Origin: Burkholderiaceae bacterium
Lineage (GTDB): Bacteria > Pseudomonadota > Gammaproteobacteria > Burkholderiales > Burkholderiaceae_C
DNA length: 45,288 bases
Assembly (NCBI GenBank): GCA_004299095.1
Contig: SCQQ01000049.1
Coordinates: forward strand, 1 to 45,288
Reading direction: 5' to 3'
Below are positions 1 to 8,690 of the stretch, piece after piece. The notes under the pieces were generated by a model. That model was not told the origin of the DNA. It saw only the letters and a list, made by a program, of their open reading frames with translations, and searched no databases. The translations under genes and the position numbers were made by a program. The first letter of the stretch is position 1. Every line of letters starts with the position of its first letter.

Positions 1-1
1 G

Positions 2-355
2 ATGGCGTACTTCGAGTGCTGCCACGAAATGAAGCTCATCGTCGACCTGATCTACGAGGGCGGCATCGCCAACATGAACTACTCCATCAGCAACAACGCG
101 GAGTTCGGCGAATACGTGAGTGGGCCGCGTGTGGTGAACGACGAATCGAGAGAAGCGATGCGCGCCATCCTGCACGACATCCAGACGGGCGAATACGCGA
201 AGAAATTCATCCTGGAGAATGCCGCGGGGGCGCCCTCGCTGCAAAGCTACCGGCGCCTCAATGCCGAGAGCCAGATCGAGCAGGTGGGCGGCAAGCTGCG
301 CGGCATGATGCCGTGGATTGCGAAGAACAAGCTGGTGGACAAGGCCAAGAACTGA
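2..355 (+). CDS. ilvC: Ketol-acid reductoisomerase, C-terminal part
   Basis: Partial gene: the frame is open at the left window edge and ends in TGA. IlvC converts acetolactate or acetohydroxybutyrate to the dihydroxy acid using NADPH and Mg2+, in valine, isoleucine and leucine synthesis. The 117 visible residues match the knotted C-terminal domain of class I enzymes. They include the metal-binding segment [15 protein letters not shown], the segment [14 protein letters not shown], and the characteristic end [11 protein letters not shown]. Only the N-terminal Rossmann domain and the first metal ligand are outside the window. It is followed on the same strand by pssA and the leucine genes, a gene order common in Burkholderiales. 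Confidence 0.97.
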   Translation: MAYFECCHEMKLIVDLIYEGGIANMNYSISNNAEFGEYVSGPRVVNDESREAMRAILHDIQTGEYAKKFILENAAGAPSLQSYRRLNAESQIEQVGGKLRGMMPWIAKNKLVDKAKN

Positions 356-494
356 GCGCACCGGCGAATCGGCACCGGAGTACGCAAGGCCACCGCCGGT
401 GGCCTTGTTCATTTGCGGCGCGGCGACGAACCGGGCTGTGCCTGATCGAGCACTCGGCGCTGATGTGCTGCAGTTCAGGTGGAGAATGGGTGAG

Positions 495-1382
495 ATGCAC
501 ATGACGGAACAAATCCCTGAGCCGGACGATGATTCGTGGGAAACCGAGCCCCCGCGCCGTCGGCTGCGCAAGGGCATTTACATCCTGCCCAATCTGGTCA
601 CGCTGGCGGCGCTGTTTTCGGGCTTCTACGCCATCGTGATGGCCATGAATGCTCGTTTCGATCTGGCGACCACCGGCGTGTTTGCCGCCATGATTTTCGA
701 CAGCCTCGATGGCCGCGTGGCGCGCATCACGGGCACCCAGAGCGCGTTTGGCGAGCAGTTCGATTCGTTGGCCGACATGGTCGATTTCGGCTTGGCGCCG
801 GCGCTGATTGCCTATGAATGGGCATTGCGGCCGCTGGGGCGTTGGGGCTGGATTGCGGCGTTCATTTACTGCGCTTGTGCCGCGCTGCGCCTGGCACGCT
901 TCAACGTCAATGTGGGCGTGGTCGACAAGCGTTACTTCCAGGGGTTGCCGTCGCCGGCCGGCGCCGCGGTCGTGGCCGGCTTTGTCTGGCTCACGAGCGC
1001 CATGGTCGACATGCATCGTGATGTGCCGCTCTTTCACGACCTGATCACGGCGCTCGGCGGTGCGCGCGTGGCGCGCGGCGATTTCTCCTGGCTGATGTTC
1101 GTGCTCACGCTGTTCGCCGGCCTCACGATGGTGACCAATATCCCGTACTACAGCTTCAAGGACTTGAGCGGCCGCCGCAGCGTGCCTTTCATCGTTCTGG
1201 TGGTTGTGGCGCTCATCATCGCGGTGATCAGCATCGAGCCGGCGACCGTCCTGTTCATCCTGTTCGTGGCGTATGCGCTCTCGGGCTATGTCCTTTACGG
1301 CGTGCGCCGCGCCAAGGGGCAGCACGTGAGCCTGGTCAGCACCTCCACGGACGAGCCCGAAGAGCGCGGGCTGCATGAATGA
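495..1382 (+). CDS. pssA: CDP-diacylglycerol--serine O-phosphatidyltransferase
   Basis: Integral membrane enzyme that makes phosphatidylserine from CDP-diacylglycerol and serine, the first step toward phosphatidylethanolamine. The CDP-alcohol phosphatidyltransferase motif DG-x2-AR-x8-G-x3-D-x3-D is complete at about residues 72-94 (DGRVAR ... GEQFDSLAD), and several hydrophobic segments follow. The frame is open from position 318, but homology-like sequence begins only near here. GGAG at 481-484 lies 10 nt before the ATG at 495, which I prefer; ATG 501 is also possible and ATG 486 is too close to the site. The product is 295 residues. The hydrophilic N-terminus is acidic, then basic (PPRRRLRK) just before the first membrane segment. 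The gene sits between ilvC and the leucine leader. Confidence 0.93.
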   Translation: MHMTEQIPEPDDDSWETEPPRRRLRKGIYILPNLVTLAALFSGFYAIVMAMNARFDLATTGVFAAMIFDSLDGRVARITGTQSAFGEQFDSLADMVDFGLAPALIAYEWALRPLGRWGWIAAFIYCACAALRLARFNVNVGVVDKRYFQGLPSPAGAAVVAGFVWLTSAMVDMHRDVPLFHDLITALGGARVARGDFSWLMFVLTLFAGLTMVTNIPYYSFKDLSGRRSVPFIVLVVVALIIAVISIEPATVLFILFVAYALSGYVLYGVRRAKGQHVSLVSTSTDEPEERGLHE

Positions 1383-1414
1383 ATAAACCCGCGAGTGCTA
1401 TCATTCGCAGCGTC

Positions 1415-1510
1415 ATGGACACGCGCCCGCAGTCATCCACGTTTGCCGAAGCCACCGGTTCGGCTTTTGGCGCGCTGCTGCTGGGCCTACTGCTAACGCA
1501 GGCGGGCTAG
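1415..1510 (+). CDS. leuL: Leucine-rich leader peptide of the leuA attenuator
   Basis: A 31-codon frame, [20 protein letters not shown] followed by [11 protein letters not shown] and TAG. Six of seven consecutive codons (1475-1495) are leucine: CTG CTG CTG GGC CTA CTG CTA. CTA is expected to be rare in a genome this GC-rich, so ribosomes should pause here when charged tRNA-Leu is scarce. The frame lies between pssA and leuA, directly upstream of two competing RNA helices. No convincing Shine-Dalgarno site precedes the ATG. A TATCAT hexamer at 1399-1404 could be a -10 box that would make the transcript nearly leaderless, but its -35 is poor. The product is probably not functional; its translation is the signal. 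Confidence 0.85.
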   Translation: MDTRPQSSTFAEATGSAFGALLLGLLLTQAG

Positions 1511-1579
1511 GCGCGTTCGTTTCAATCAACTGAATACCCCACGGCCCGCCAGCTTCCAGCAGCGGGCCGTTTTCGTTTT
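1501..1579 (+). promoter_or_regulatory. Transcription attenuator upstream of leuA
   Basis: Terminator: the 9-bp perfect stem ACGGCCCGC (1541-1549) / GCGGGCCGT (1562-1570) with a 12-nt loop, followed by TTTCGTTTT. Antiterminator: GGCGGGC (1501-1507), the last codons of the leader peptide, is exactly complementary to GCCCGCC (1544-1550), which forms most of the left arm of the terminator, so the two helices exclude each other. A ribosome stalled at the Leu codons (1475-1495) leaves 1501-1507 free and favours readthrough. A ribosome reaching the TAG at 1508 covers it and lets the terminator form. This is the classical amino-acid attenuation layout. Confidence 0.88.
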
Positions 1580-1622
1580 GCGTCGCTGGAAGCAAAAAAC
1601 TCTTCTCAAAAGGACAGAAACC

Positions 1623-3347
1623 ATGCTCCAGCAACCCGGCACCAAGTACAAGGCGTTCGAGCCCATCCGTTTGCAAGCGCGCACTTGGCCCGATGCGCGC
1701 ATCACGCACGCGCCCATCTGGACCTCGATCGATCTGCGTGACGGCAACCAGGCACTGGTGGAGCCGATGGACGTGGCGCGCAAGATGCGCATGTTCGAAA
1801 CGCTGGTGAAGATCGGCTTCAAGCAGATCGAAGTGGGTTTCCCGTCCGCGTCGCAGCCCGAATTCGATTTCGTGCGCAAGCTGATCGATGAAAAGCGCAT
1901 TCCGGAAGACGTCACGATCCAAGTGCTGACCCAGGCGCGCGACGAGCTGATCGCGCGCACCTTCGAAGCCTTGCGCGGCGTGTCGCGTGCCATCGTGCAC
2001 ATGTACGTCGCGGTGGCGCCCATCATGCGGCGCACCGTGCTCAATCTGGACGAGGACGGCATCGTCGAGCTGTCCACCAGCCGCGCGCGCCTGATTGCAG
2101 CGGAAGCCGCGAAATACCCGGAAACCGATTGGACGTTCGAGTATTCGCCGGAAATGTTTTCCGATACCGACTTGGCGTTTTCCAAGCGCGTGGTTGACGC
2201 GGTTACCGCAGTCTGGCAGCCGACGCCCGCGCGCAAGTGCATCATCAACTTGCCTTCGACGGTCGAGCGCAGCAGCCCCAACATCTACGCCGACATGATC
2301 GAATGGATGCACCGCCACATCGCGCGGCGCGACGCGGTCATCCTGTCGGTGCACCCGCACAACGACCGTGGCACCGGCACGGCCGCCGCCGAATTCGCGC
2401 TGATGGCAGGCGCCGATCGGCTGGAAGGCTGTTTGTTCGGCAACGGCGAGCGCACCGGCAACCTCGATCTGGTGAACGTGGCGCTCAACATGTACACGCA
2501 AGGCGTGGCGCCGCACCTCGATTTCTCCCATATCGACGAAATCCGCGCGACGGTGGAGCAGTGCAACCAGCTTCCCATCCACCCGCGGCATCCGTACGTC
2601 GGCGACCTGGTCTACACGTCGTTTTCGGGCTCGCACCAGGACGCCATCAAGAAAGCGTTTGCCGCGCGCCAGGAAGGGGATTTCTGGGAAATGCCGTACC
2701 TGCCCATCGATCCCAAGGACGTGGGGCGTAGCTACGAAGCGGTGATTCGTGTGAACAGCCAGTCCGGCAAGGGTGGCATCTCGTATTTGCTCGAAAGCGA
2801 ATACGGCCTCACACTGCCGCGGCGCCTGCAAATCGAATTCAGCCACGCCGTTCAGCGCGTCATGGATGCCCAAGGCAAGGAGCTGGGCGCGGCCGACCTG
2901 TGGACCATCTTTCATGACGAATACGGTATCGACCAGGCCAACGGCTTGCGCCGGCACACCATCGAAGCCCAGCACGATGACGCGCGCGGCACGGTGCGTG
3001 TGCGCGGGGAGTTGGCCTGGAACGACGCGACCTTGCGGGTCGACGGGCGCGGCAACGGGCCGATCGCCGCGTTTACCGGCGCGCTCGGCGCGGCCGCAGG
3101 GCACGAGCTGCGCATCATGGACTACCAGCAGCACGCCATCGGCGATGGCGCCGACGCGCAATCCGTGGCCTACATCGAAATGCGCGTGGACGACAGCGCG
3201 ACGCTGTTCGGCGTCGGCATGGACGCGGACACCACGGCGGCGGCATTCAAGGCGCTGATCTCGGGCGTCCAGCGCGCCGAGAAAATGGGGATCGCGCCGC
3301 GCGGCGCAGCACAATCACGGGCTGCCGCTGACGCGGTGGCGGCATGA
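1623..3347 (+). CDS. leuA: 2-isopropylmalate synthase, long (yeast-like, type 2) form
   Basis: Condenses acetyl-CoA with 2-ketoisovalerate, the committed step to leucine. At 574 residues it is of the longer class resembling fungal and actinobacterial LeuA. The start ATG is preceded by AGGA at 1611-1614. Catalytic features seen are the [11 protein letters not shown] segment (Arg39-Asp40), [11 protein letters not shown] and the metal-binding GNGERTGN region. The C-terminal domain from about residue 430 is the LeuA regulatory domain, where leucine normally inhibits the enzyme. The gene lies just below the leucine attenuator and 38 nt before a second IPMS gene of a different subfamily. Specificity for a related 2-ketoacid cannot be excluded. 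Confidence 0.94.
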   Translation: MLQQPGTKYKAFEPIRLQARTWPDARITHAPIWTSIDLRDGNQALVEPMDVARKMRMFETLVKIGFKQIEVGFPSASQPEFDFVRKLIDEKRIPEDVTIQVLTQARDELIARTFEALRGVSRAIVHMYVAVAPIMRRTVLNLDEDGIVELSTSRARLIAAEAAKYPETDWTFEYSPEMFSDTDLAFSKRVVDAVTAVWQPTPARKCIINLPSTVERSSPNIYADMIEWMHRHIARRDAVILSVHPHNDRGTGTAAAEFALMAGADRLEGCLFGNGERTGNLDLVNVALNMYTQGVAPHLDFSHIDEIRATVEQCNQLPIHPRHPYVGDLVYTSFSGSHQDAIKKAFAARQEGDFWEMPYLPIDPKDVGRSYEAVIRVNSQSGKGGISYLLESEYGLTLPRRLQIEFSHAVQRVMDAQGKELGAADLWTIFHDEYGIDQANGLRRHTIEAQHDDARGTVRVRGELAWNDATLRVDGRGNGPIAAFTGALGAAAGHELRIMDYQQHAIGDGADAQSVAYIEMRVDDSATLFGVGMDADTTAAAFKALISGVQRAEKMGIAPRGAAQSRAAADAVAA

Positions 3348-3385
3348 CGCGAGGCGCTTCCGCGCAGCGACAAGGAGAACGGGCG

Positions 3386-4924
3386 GTGACTGACAAACTG
3401 GTGATCTTCGATACCACGCTGCGCGATGGCGAGCAATCGCCCGGCGCCAGCATGACGCAGGACGAAAAGCTGCGCATTGCACGCCAGCTCGAGCGCCTCA
3501 AGGTGGACGTGATCGAAGCGGGCTTTGCGGCCAGCTCCAATGGCGACTTCCATTGCGTTCAGGCGATCGCTTCGGTTATCAAGGACGCGGTCGTGTGCTC
3601 GCTCTCGCGCGCCAACGACCGCGACGTGAGCCGCTCGGTCGAAGCACTCAAGCCGGCCAGGCATGGGCGTGTGCACATCTTCATTGCGACCAGCCCGCTG
3701 CACATGGAGAAGAAGCTGCGCATGTCGCCCGAGGAAGTGCTGGAGCAGGCGCGGCTCTCGGTGCGCTTTGCGCGCCAGCACATGAGTGATATCGAATTCA
3801 GCGCCGAGGACGGCTACCGCAGCGACCTGGATTTTCTGGCGCGGGTGTGCGAAGCAGTCATCAAGGAAGGCACCACCACTATCAACATTCCGGATACCGT
3901 GGGCTATGCGATCCCGGAGCTCTACGGCAATTTCATCAAGAGTTTGCGCGAGAAAGTGCCCAACAGCGACAAGGTGGTGTGGTCGGTGCATTGCCACAAC
4001 GACTTGGGCATGGCGGTGGCCAACAGTCTGGCCGGTGTGAAGTTCGGCGGCGCGCGCCAAGTCGAGTGCACCATCAACGGCCTAGGCGAACGCGCGGGCA
4101 ACTGCTCGCTGGAAGAAGTCGTGATGGCGGTGAAGACGCGGCGCGATTACTTCGGGCTCGACGTCGGCATCGACACCACGCAGATCGTGCCCGCCAGCAA
4201 ACTGGTAAGCAGCACCACCGGCTTTGTCGTGCAGCCGAACAAGGCGGTGGTGGGCGCCAACGCGTTCGCGCACGCGAGCGGCATTCACCAGGACGGCGTG
4301 CTGAAGGCGCGCAACACCTACGAAATCATGCGCGCGCAAGACGTGGGCTGGAACGCCAACAAGATCGTGCTGGGCAAGCTGTCGGGGCGCACCGCGTTCA
4401 AGCAGCGTCTGCATGATCTGGGCGTCGTCATGGATTCGGACGCCGACGTGATGACGGCCTTCATGAAATTCAAGGAACTGGCCGATCGCAAGAAAGACAT
4501 TTTCGACGAAGACATCCTGGCGCTGGTGGGCGAGAGTAGCAGCACCGCGCACAAGGAACGCTACGGTTTCGTCTCGCTCTCGCACCAGAGCACGACCGGT
4601 ACCCAACCGCACGCCGAGATCGTTTTCACCGAAGACGGCACTGAGGTGCGCGCTGCAGCCGTTGGCAACGGTTCGGTGGACGCTTCGTTGAAAGCCATCG
4701 AATCGCACGTAAAAAGCGGTGCCGAGCTGGTGTTGTATTCGGTCAACGCCATCAGTGGCTCAACCGAGAGCCAGGGCGAAGTCACGGTGCGCCTGCAGGA
4801 CAGCGGCCGCATCGTGAACGGCGTGGGCGCCGATCCCGATATCATTGTGGCGTCGGCCAAGGCTTACTTGAGCGCGCTCAACAAGCTGAGCAGCCAGGTG
4901 GAACGCATCCCGGCTCAGGGTTAG
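3386..4924 (+). CDS. leuA: 2-isopropylmalate synthase, type 1 (bacterial) form
   Basis: Second IPMS, 512 residues, the usual length for the classical bacterial enzyme. The open frame reaches back to 3344, but GTG 3386 has AAGGAGA (3372-3378) seven nucleotides upstream and gives the expected N-terminus [20 protein letters not shown]. Visible features are Arg13-Asp14 in the DTTLRDGEQ signature, the metal-ligand motif [25 protein letters not shown], and a C-terminal regulatory domain with GxG-containing turns. It is likely cotranscribed with the upstream leuA and hence under the same attenuator; a strong terminator follows. Two IPMS isozymes with different feedback sensitivity are the simplest reading. 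A homocitrate or citramalate role is less likely given the close match to LeuA. Confidence 0.94.
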   Translation: MTDKLVIFDTTLRDGEQSPGASMTQDEKLRIARQLERLKVDVIEAGFAASSNGDFHCVQAIASVIKDAVVCSLSRANDRDVSRSVEALKPARHGRVHIFIATSPLHMEKKLRMSPEEVLEQARLSVRFARQHMSDIEFSAEDGYRSDLDFLARVCEAVIKEGTTTINIPDTVGYAIPELYGNFIKSLREKVPNSDKVVWSVHCHNDLGMAVANSLAGVKFGGARQVECTINGLGERAGNCSLEEVVMAVKTRRDYFGLDVGIDTTQIVPASKLVSSTTGFVVQPNKAVVGANAFAHASGIHQDGVLKARNTYEIMRAQDVGWNANKIVLGKLSGRTAFKQRLHDLGVVMDSDADVMTAFMKFKELADRKKDIFDEDILALVGESSSTAHKERYGFVSLSHQSTTGTQPHAEIVFTEDGTEVRAAAVGNGSVDASLKAIESHVKSGAELVLYSVNAISGSTESQGEVTVRLQDSGRIVNGVGADPDIIVASAKAYLSALNKLSSQVERIPAQG

Positions 4925-4959
4925 CGCCGACTGAATCTCAAAAAATCGGCTTTAAGATC

Positions 4960-4992
4960 AAGACGTAACTCGATGTTGTTGCGTCTTTTTTT
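4960..4992 (+). terminator. Rho-independent terminator after the leu genes
   Basis: Stem of 10 bp with one G-U pair, AAGACGTAAC (4960-4969) / GTTGCGTCTT (4978-4987), an 8-nt loop and a run of seven T (4986-4992). It lies 35 nt after the second leuA stop and before pbpG. Confidence 0.88.
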
Positions 4993-5046
4993 CTGTTCTC
5001 GTACACTTGCGCCCAGCGCGTGGGCTGGAATCGATTTTGGAGGGTC

Positions 5047-6222
5047 ATGGTGACGGTATTTGCGAAACGGATTGCATTCTTGCTGCGTGGATTCGCAGCA
5101 TCGGTGGCAACAGTGTCTCTGGTGGCTTTCCCGCTATCCCAAGCGGCAGCCGCACCAGCCAAAAAGGCCACGACAACGGCCAGCCGCACGGCCCACGCCA
5201 AAGGCAAGGTCAAAGTGACCGCCCACGCCAAAGGCGCAAAAGCCAAATCGCAGACCACCGCCGGCGCAGCGACCAAGCGCCGTACCGCCAAGACTCGCCA
5301 GGTTGCCGAAAAGGAGCGCGTGAACACGCATCATGTGGCGCGCCTGCGGCACCGGGCGACGGTTGCGCGCACGCGTCACGCCGTGGCCGCGGGGCCTGTG
5401 CTGGTGTCGTTTGGCCATCAGGCCGGGTTGGAGCGCGCCATGGGGCCGCTGGACATTACGTCCAGCGCCGCGTTGGTGATCGATCAAGATACGCATGAGG
5501 TTCTCGTCAGCAAGAACGACCAGGCGGTGTTGCCGATCGCGTCGCTGACCAAACTCATGACCGGACTCATCCTGTCCTCGGCGCATCTGCCGATGAATAC
5601 GCCGATCACCATCACCGAAGCCGACGTGGACACGCTGAAGAACAGCAGTTCGCGTCTGGCGGTGGGGACCACGCTCACGCGCGGCGAACTGATGCACCTG
5701 GCGCTGATGTCGAGTGAAAATCGTGCGGCACACGCGCTGGCCCGCACGTTCCCGGGTGGACTGGAGCACTTCGTCGACTTGATGAATGCGCGTGCACGAT
5801 CGATCGGCATGACCGAGACGCACTACGTTGAACCCACGGGGCTTTCCAACGACAACCGCTCCAGCGCACGCGATTTGGCGATGCTGGTCCAGGTGGCGTA
5901 CAACGATCCGACCCTGCGCCAGTTGACCACGTCCAACGGCTTCGATGTGGCCACGCGTCGCGGCCGGATGCTCGAATATCACAACACCAATCCGCTGATT
6001 CGCGATTCGGATTGGGATATCGGGCTTCAGAAGACCGGCTACATCTGGGAATCAGGGCGTTGCATGGTGCTGCAAACCACCATCAGCGGCCGCCGTCTCA
6101 TCATGGTGTTCCTCGATGCCGGCAGTACCCGTGAGCGGACCGTGGATGCGGAACGCGTCCGCCGCTGGGTCGAGCGCCAAGCCACTGTGGCGCGTGGTGC
6201 CGCGGCGCACCCGCTCACTTGA
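5047..6222 (+). CDS. pbpG: D-alanyl-D-alanine endopeptidase / PBP7-type serine peptidase (S11)
   Basis: Periplasmic peptidoglycan-crosslink hydrolase. The three penicillin-binding motifs are present: SLTK (Ser166, Lys169), SEN (Ser223-Asn225) and KTG (Lys329). The N-terminus is a signal peptide (FAKRIAFLLRGFAAS... ending AAAAPA). Residues about 38-110 form an unusual Lys/Arg/Ala/Thr-rich linker before the catalytic domain, longer than in typical PBP7. GGAGG at 5039-5043 is very close to ATG 5047; GTG 5050, one codon later, has better spacing and may be the true start. Length is 391 residues. It sits after the leu terminator and converges with bpt only 8 nt downstream. Confidence 0.92.
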   Translation: MVTVFAKRIAFLLRGFAASVATVSLVAFPLSQAAAAPAKKATTTASRTAHAKGKVKVTAHAKGAKAKSQTTAGAATKRRTAKTRQVAEKERVNTHHVARLRHRATVARTRHAVAAGPVLVSFGHQAGLERAMGPLDITSSAALVIDQDTHEVLVSKNDQAVLPIASLTKLMTGLILSSAHLPMNTPITITEADVDTLKNSSSRLAVGTTLTRGELMHLALMSSENRAAHALARTFPGGLEHFVDLMNARARSIGMTETHYVEPTGLSNDNRSSARDLAMLVQVAYNDPTLRQLTTSNGFDVATRRGRMLEYHNTNPLIRDSDWDIGLQKTGYIWESGRCMVLQTTISGRRLIMVFLDAGSTRERTVDAERVRRWVERQATVARGAAAHPLT

Positions 6223-6230
6223 TCGTGCGC

Positions 6231-7025
6231 TCAGGCGCGCCAGGATATGGGCGTCTGAATCGTCGGCCGGAAACGTGACGGAGCGGGCGCTTCGTACAAG
6301 CGCCAATGTCCGTCCGTCAACGTTTCGATCGGCTGGAAGCGGATTTTGTACGCCATCTTTTGGCTCTCGTGAATCCAGTAGCCCAAGTACACATAGGGGA
6401 GCGAGAGGCGCGCGGCGTACCTGATTTGCCACAGAACGCCGTAGGTGCCATAGCTGGCGTGGGGATCGGGGTCGAAAAACGTGTAGACCGCGGACAGCCC
6501 ATCGGTCACGAAGTCGACGATCGAGACCATGCGCAGCGCGCCGGGAATGCCGTGCACCGACGGTTCGCGGAACTCCACCAGACGCGATTCCACGTGGCTT
6601 TGCAGCAGGAACTGGGTGTACTGTGATTCGCTGTCCTGGTCCATGCCGCTGCCGGCATGGCGCGTGGACTGATAGCGCTGGTAGAGCCGGTAATGTTCGG
6701 GCACGTAGCGCAGTGGCAATACACGCGCTTCGAGGTTGCCGTGCTGCTTCCAGGCGCGGCGTTGGCTGCGGTCGGGCTTGAACTCCAGTGCCCGCACGCG
6801 CACTGGAATGCAGGCTTGGCAGCCTTCGCATTGCGGCCGATAGGTGAACATGCCGCTGCGCCGGAAGCCCATGCGCACCAAGTTTGAGTACACCTCGGTG
6901 TCAATCAGGTAGCTGGGTGCAGCCACCTGGGAGCGCGCCTGCCGACCCGGAAGATAACTGCACGGGTAGGGCGCCGTCGTATAGAACTGGAGCGTCTTAT
7001 GCGGGAGATCTTTGAGGTGCGTCAC
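6231..7025 (-). CDS. bpt: Aspartate/glutamate leucyltransferase (Bpt)
   Basis: Transfers leucine from tRNA to proteins with N-terminal Asp or Glu, marking them for ClpS/ClpAP degradation. The 264-residue protein has the ATE-family N-terminal segment ([15 protein letters not shown]), the [16 protein letters not shown] cysteine cluster, and the C-terminal [13 protein letters not shown] region typical of bacterial Bpt. The start is GTG at 7025, overlapping the TGA of aat as GTGA, so translation is coupled to aat. It converges with pbpG. Confidence 0.94.
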   Translation of the reverse strand: MTHLKDLPHKTLQFYTTAPYPCSYLPGRQARSQVAAPSYLIDTEVYSNLVRMGFRRSGMFTYRPQCEGCQACIPVRVRALEFKPDRSQRRAWKQHGNLEARVLPLRYVPEHYRLYQRYQSTRHAGSGMDQDSESQYTQFLLQSHVESRLVEFREPSVHGIPGALRMVSIVDFVTDGLSAVYTFFDPDPHASYGTYGVLWQIRYAARLSLPYVYLGYWIHESQKMAYKIRFQPIETLTDGHWRLYEAPAPSRFRPTIQTPISWRA

Positions 7026-7783
7026 TGCGGATTTTGAGCCGAAAGGACGAGTTCGTCCCAGTATATCGGCTCAAATTTCCATTCGGGCGATGGCTCTTTT
7101 GCCAGCACTGCCACGCGTTCGGCAAATTCCAATCGCGAGATTTCGTGGGCGCCGAGCGATGCCAGATGGTGCGTGTTCTGCTGGCAGTCAATGAGCGGAA
7201 CGCCGTGATGGCGGCACCACGCCACGAGCGCCGACAGCGCGATCTTGGAGCCGTCCGTGACATCCGTGAACATCGATTCCCCGAACAGGGCCCGGCCGAC
7301 AGAAACGCAGTACAGCCCGGCGACCAGTTGCCCGTCGATCCAGGTCTCGACGCTGTGCGCGCCGCCGGCCTCGTACAGTGCTTGATAGGCGCTCCGCATC
7401 TTGGGGCCGATCCAGGTGCCTGATTGGCCATGCCGGGGTATCCGCGCGCAGGCACCGATCACCTGGTGAAACGCGCTGTCGAAGCGGACTTCCGAGCGTG
7501 CGTCGCCCACAAAACGGTGCAGCGTTTTGCGCAGCGAATGGTGCAGCCTGAAATCGGAAACCTTGAGCACCATCCGCGGGTCCGGACTCCACCAGAGTAT
7601 TGGCTCGCCCGCGCTGAACCACGGGAAGATGGTGGATGCATAGGCGTTGCGCAAGGTCGCGACGTCCAGCGCGCCGCCCACCGCGATCAGGCCTGGCGCG
7701 GGCGATCCCGGTGGCCACGATTTCGAGATCGGCGGGAACGGGTCTCCCGGATGGAGCAGCGGGAGGGTGGGCTGGTTGTTCAT
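7022..7783 (-). CDS. aat: Leucyl/phenylalanyl-tRNA--protein transferase
   Basis: Adds Leu or Phe from tRNA to N-terminal Lys or Arg, the other bacterial N-degron transferase. The 253 residues include [44 protein letters not shown] and the ending [11 protein letters not shown], all characteristic. It is adjacent to bpt, so both branches of the leucine N-degron route sit together. It lies 10 nt downstream of the Nudix gene on the same strand and is probably in one transcript: Nudix, aat, bpt. Confidence 0.95.
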   Translation of the reverse strand: MNNQPTLPLLHPGDPFPPISKSWPPGSPAPGLIAVGGALDVATLRNAYASTIFPWFSAGEPILWWSPDPRMVLKVSDFRLHHSLRKTLHRFVGDARSEVRFDSAFHQVIGACARIPRHGQSGTWIGPKMRSAYQALYEAGGAHSVETWIDGQLVAGLYCVSVGRALFGESMFTDVTDGSKIALSALVAWCRHHGVPLIDCQQNTHHLASLGAHEISRLEFAERVAVLAKEPSPEWKFEPIYWDELVLSAQNPQ

Positions 7784-7793
7784 GGCTGCGCGC

Positions 7794-8339
7794 TCACGCC
7801 AGACTGCATTCGTGCACGCCGAAACCTTGCTGTTTCACGTCTGCGTAGAAAAATTCCAGCGTTCGGCTGATGCTGCGGAAGGCGAGATCATTCCAGGGAA
7901 TCTGGTCTTCTCGAAACAGGCTGGCCGCGAGCGTTTCGCTGCCCGGATCCAAGTGATCGTCCAGCATGCGGGCGCGGTAGAAGAAATGCACCTGCGCCAC
8001 GCGCGGGATGCTGATTACGCTGAAAAGCGGTTCCATTGCGATGTGCGCGCCGGTTTCCTCGTCGGTCTCGCGAGCCGCACCGTCGGGCATGGTTTCACCG
8101 AGTTCCATGAAGCCAGCGGGCAGCGTCCAGTAGCCGCGTCGCGGCTCGATCGCGCGCTTGCACAGCAGCACCTGGTCGCCGAGGACCGGAATGGTTCCAA
8201 CGACAATCAACGGGTTGACGTAATGGATCTCTCCGCAGGCTGGGCAAACGGCGCGCTCGCGGGTGTCGCCATCGTCCGGAATGCGGTAGACCACGGCGGT
8301 CCCGCAGCGTCGGCAGTATTTGATCGGGCGGGTATTCAT
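7794..8339 (-). CDS. Nudix hydrolase with N-terminal zinc ribbon
   Basis: 181 residues. The N-terminus carries a zinc ribbon (Cys9/Cys12 CRRCG and Cys32/Cys35 CPACG), as in NudC-like proteins. The Nudix box G-x5-E-x7-RE-x2-EE-x-G is complete from Gly76 to Gly97 (GFMELGE ... RETDEETG), with the metal-binding Glu94 and Glu95. It is shorter than NudC proper, so it is best called a zinc-ribbon Nudix hydrolase acting on an unknown nucleoside diphosphate derivative. It is first or second in a minus-strand operon with aat and bpt. Confidence 0.88.
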   Translation of the reverse strand: MNTRPIKYCRRCGTAVVYRIPDDGDTRERAVCPACGEIHYVNPLIVVGTIPVLGDQVLLCKRAIEPRRGYWTLPAGFMELGETMPDGAARETDEETGAHIAMEPLFSVISIPRVAQVHFFYRARMLDDHLDPGSETLAASLFREDQIPWNDLAFRSISRTLEFFYADVKQQGFGVHECSLA

Positions 8340-8524
8340 TGCTGGTCAGTGTAGCGAGCCGTGTGAGGGTTCAAGGATCGCCGCACGAGCAGCGCCTTGA
8401 CCGGGGCATGCGGCAGCACCGGGTACGGATGCCGGTACCCGGAGCCGCCGGGGTGATCCCCATGGCGGAGGTGATGTGCCGCACGCAGGGGGTTGCGCAG
8501 TGCGCGTGTGACGGGGGTTTGCAT
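8336..8524 (-). CDS. Possible 62-residue protein coupled to the Nudix gene
   Basis: Open frame of 62 codons rich in Arg, His and Pro. Its TGA overlaps the ATG of the Nudix gene as ATGA, the spacing expected for a real upstream partner. Against it, there is no visible Shine-Dalgarno site before the ATG, I recognise no domain, and GC-rich DNA gives such frames by chance. Function unknown. Confidence 0.25.
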   Translation of the reverse strand: MQTPVTRALRNPLRAAHHLRHGDHPGGSGYRHPYPVLPHAPVKALLVRRSLNPHTARYTDQQ

Positions 8525-8690
8525 GTCATTGGAAGCCAGCCGCTTGCGTCCAATCCACGGCGCGCTGGGGCCCGCGATTCAGGCGCTTTTGGCGGTGGTT
8601 TTAAACTATGCCACCTGTGTTTCAAGGTTTTACACGGCGCCTCCGCAGTGCGCGCTGCACCCGGGGCCGCCGGTTTGCAAAGGATTCGAA
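8525..8690. other. Divergent intergenic region
   Basis: Non-coding stretch upstream of the OmpA-like gene and of the minus-strand Nudix operon. It should hold both promoters. A patch with lower GC (about 8590-8625) is the likeliest promoter zone, but I see no clear -35/-10 pair and no terminator. Confidence 0.4.

Noticed and set aside
258-1376. Long minus-strand open frame opposite pssA
   Set aside because: Antisense shadow of a clear gene; His/Arg/Gln-rich composition typical of the reverse strand of GC-rich coding DNA.
1413-3314. 633-codon minus-strand frame opposite leuA
   Set aside because: Shadow frame; the plus strand encodes an unmistakable isopropylmalate synthase.
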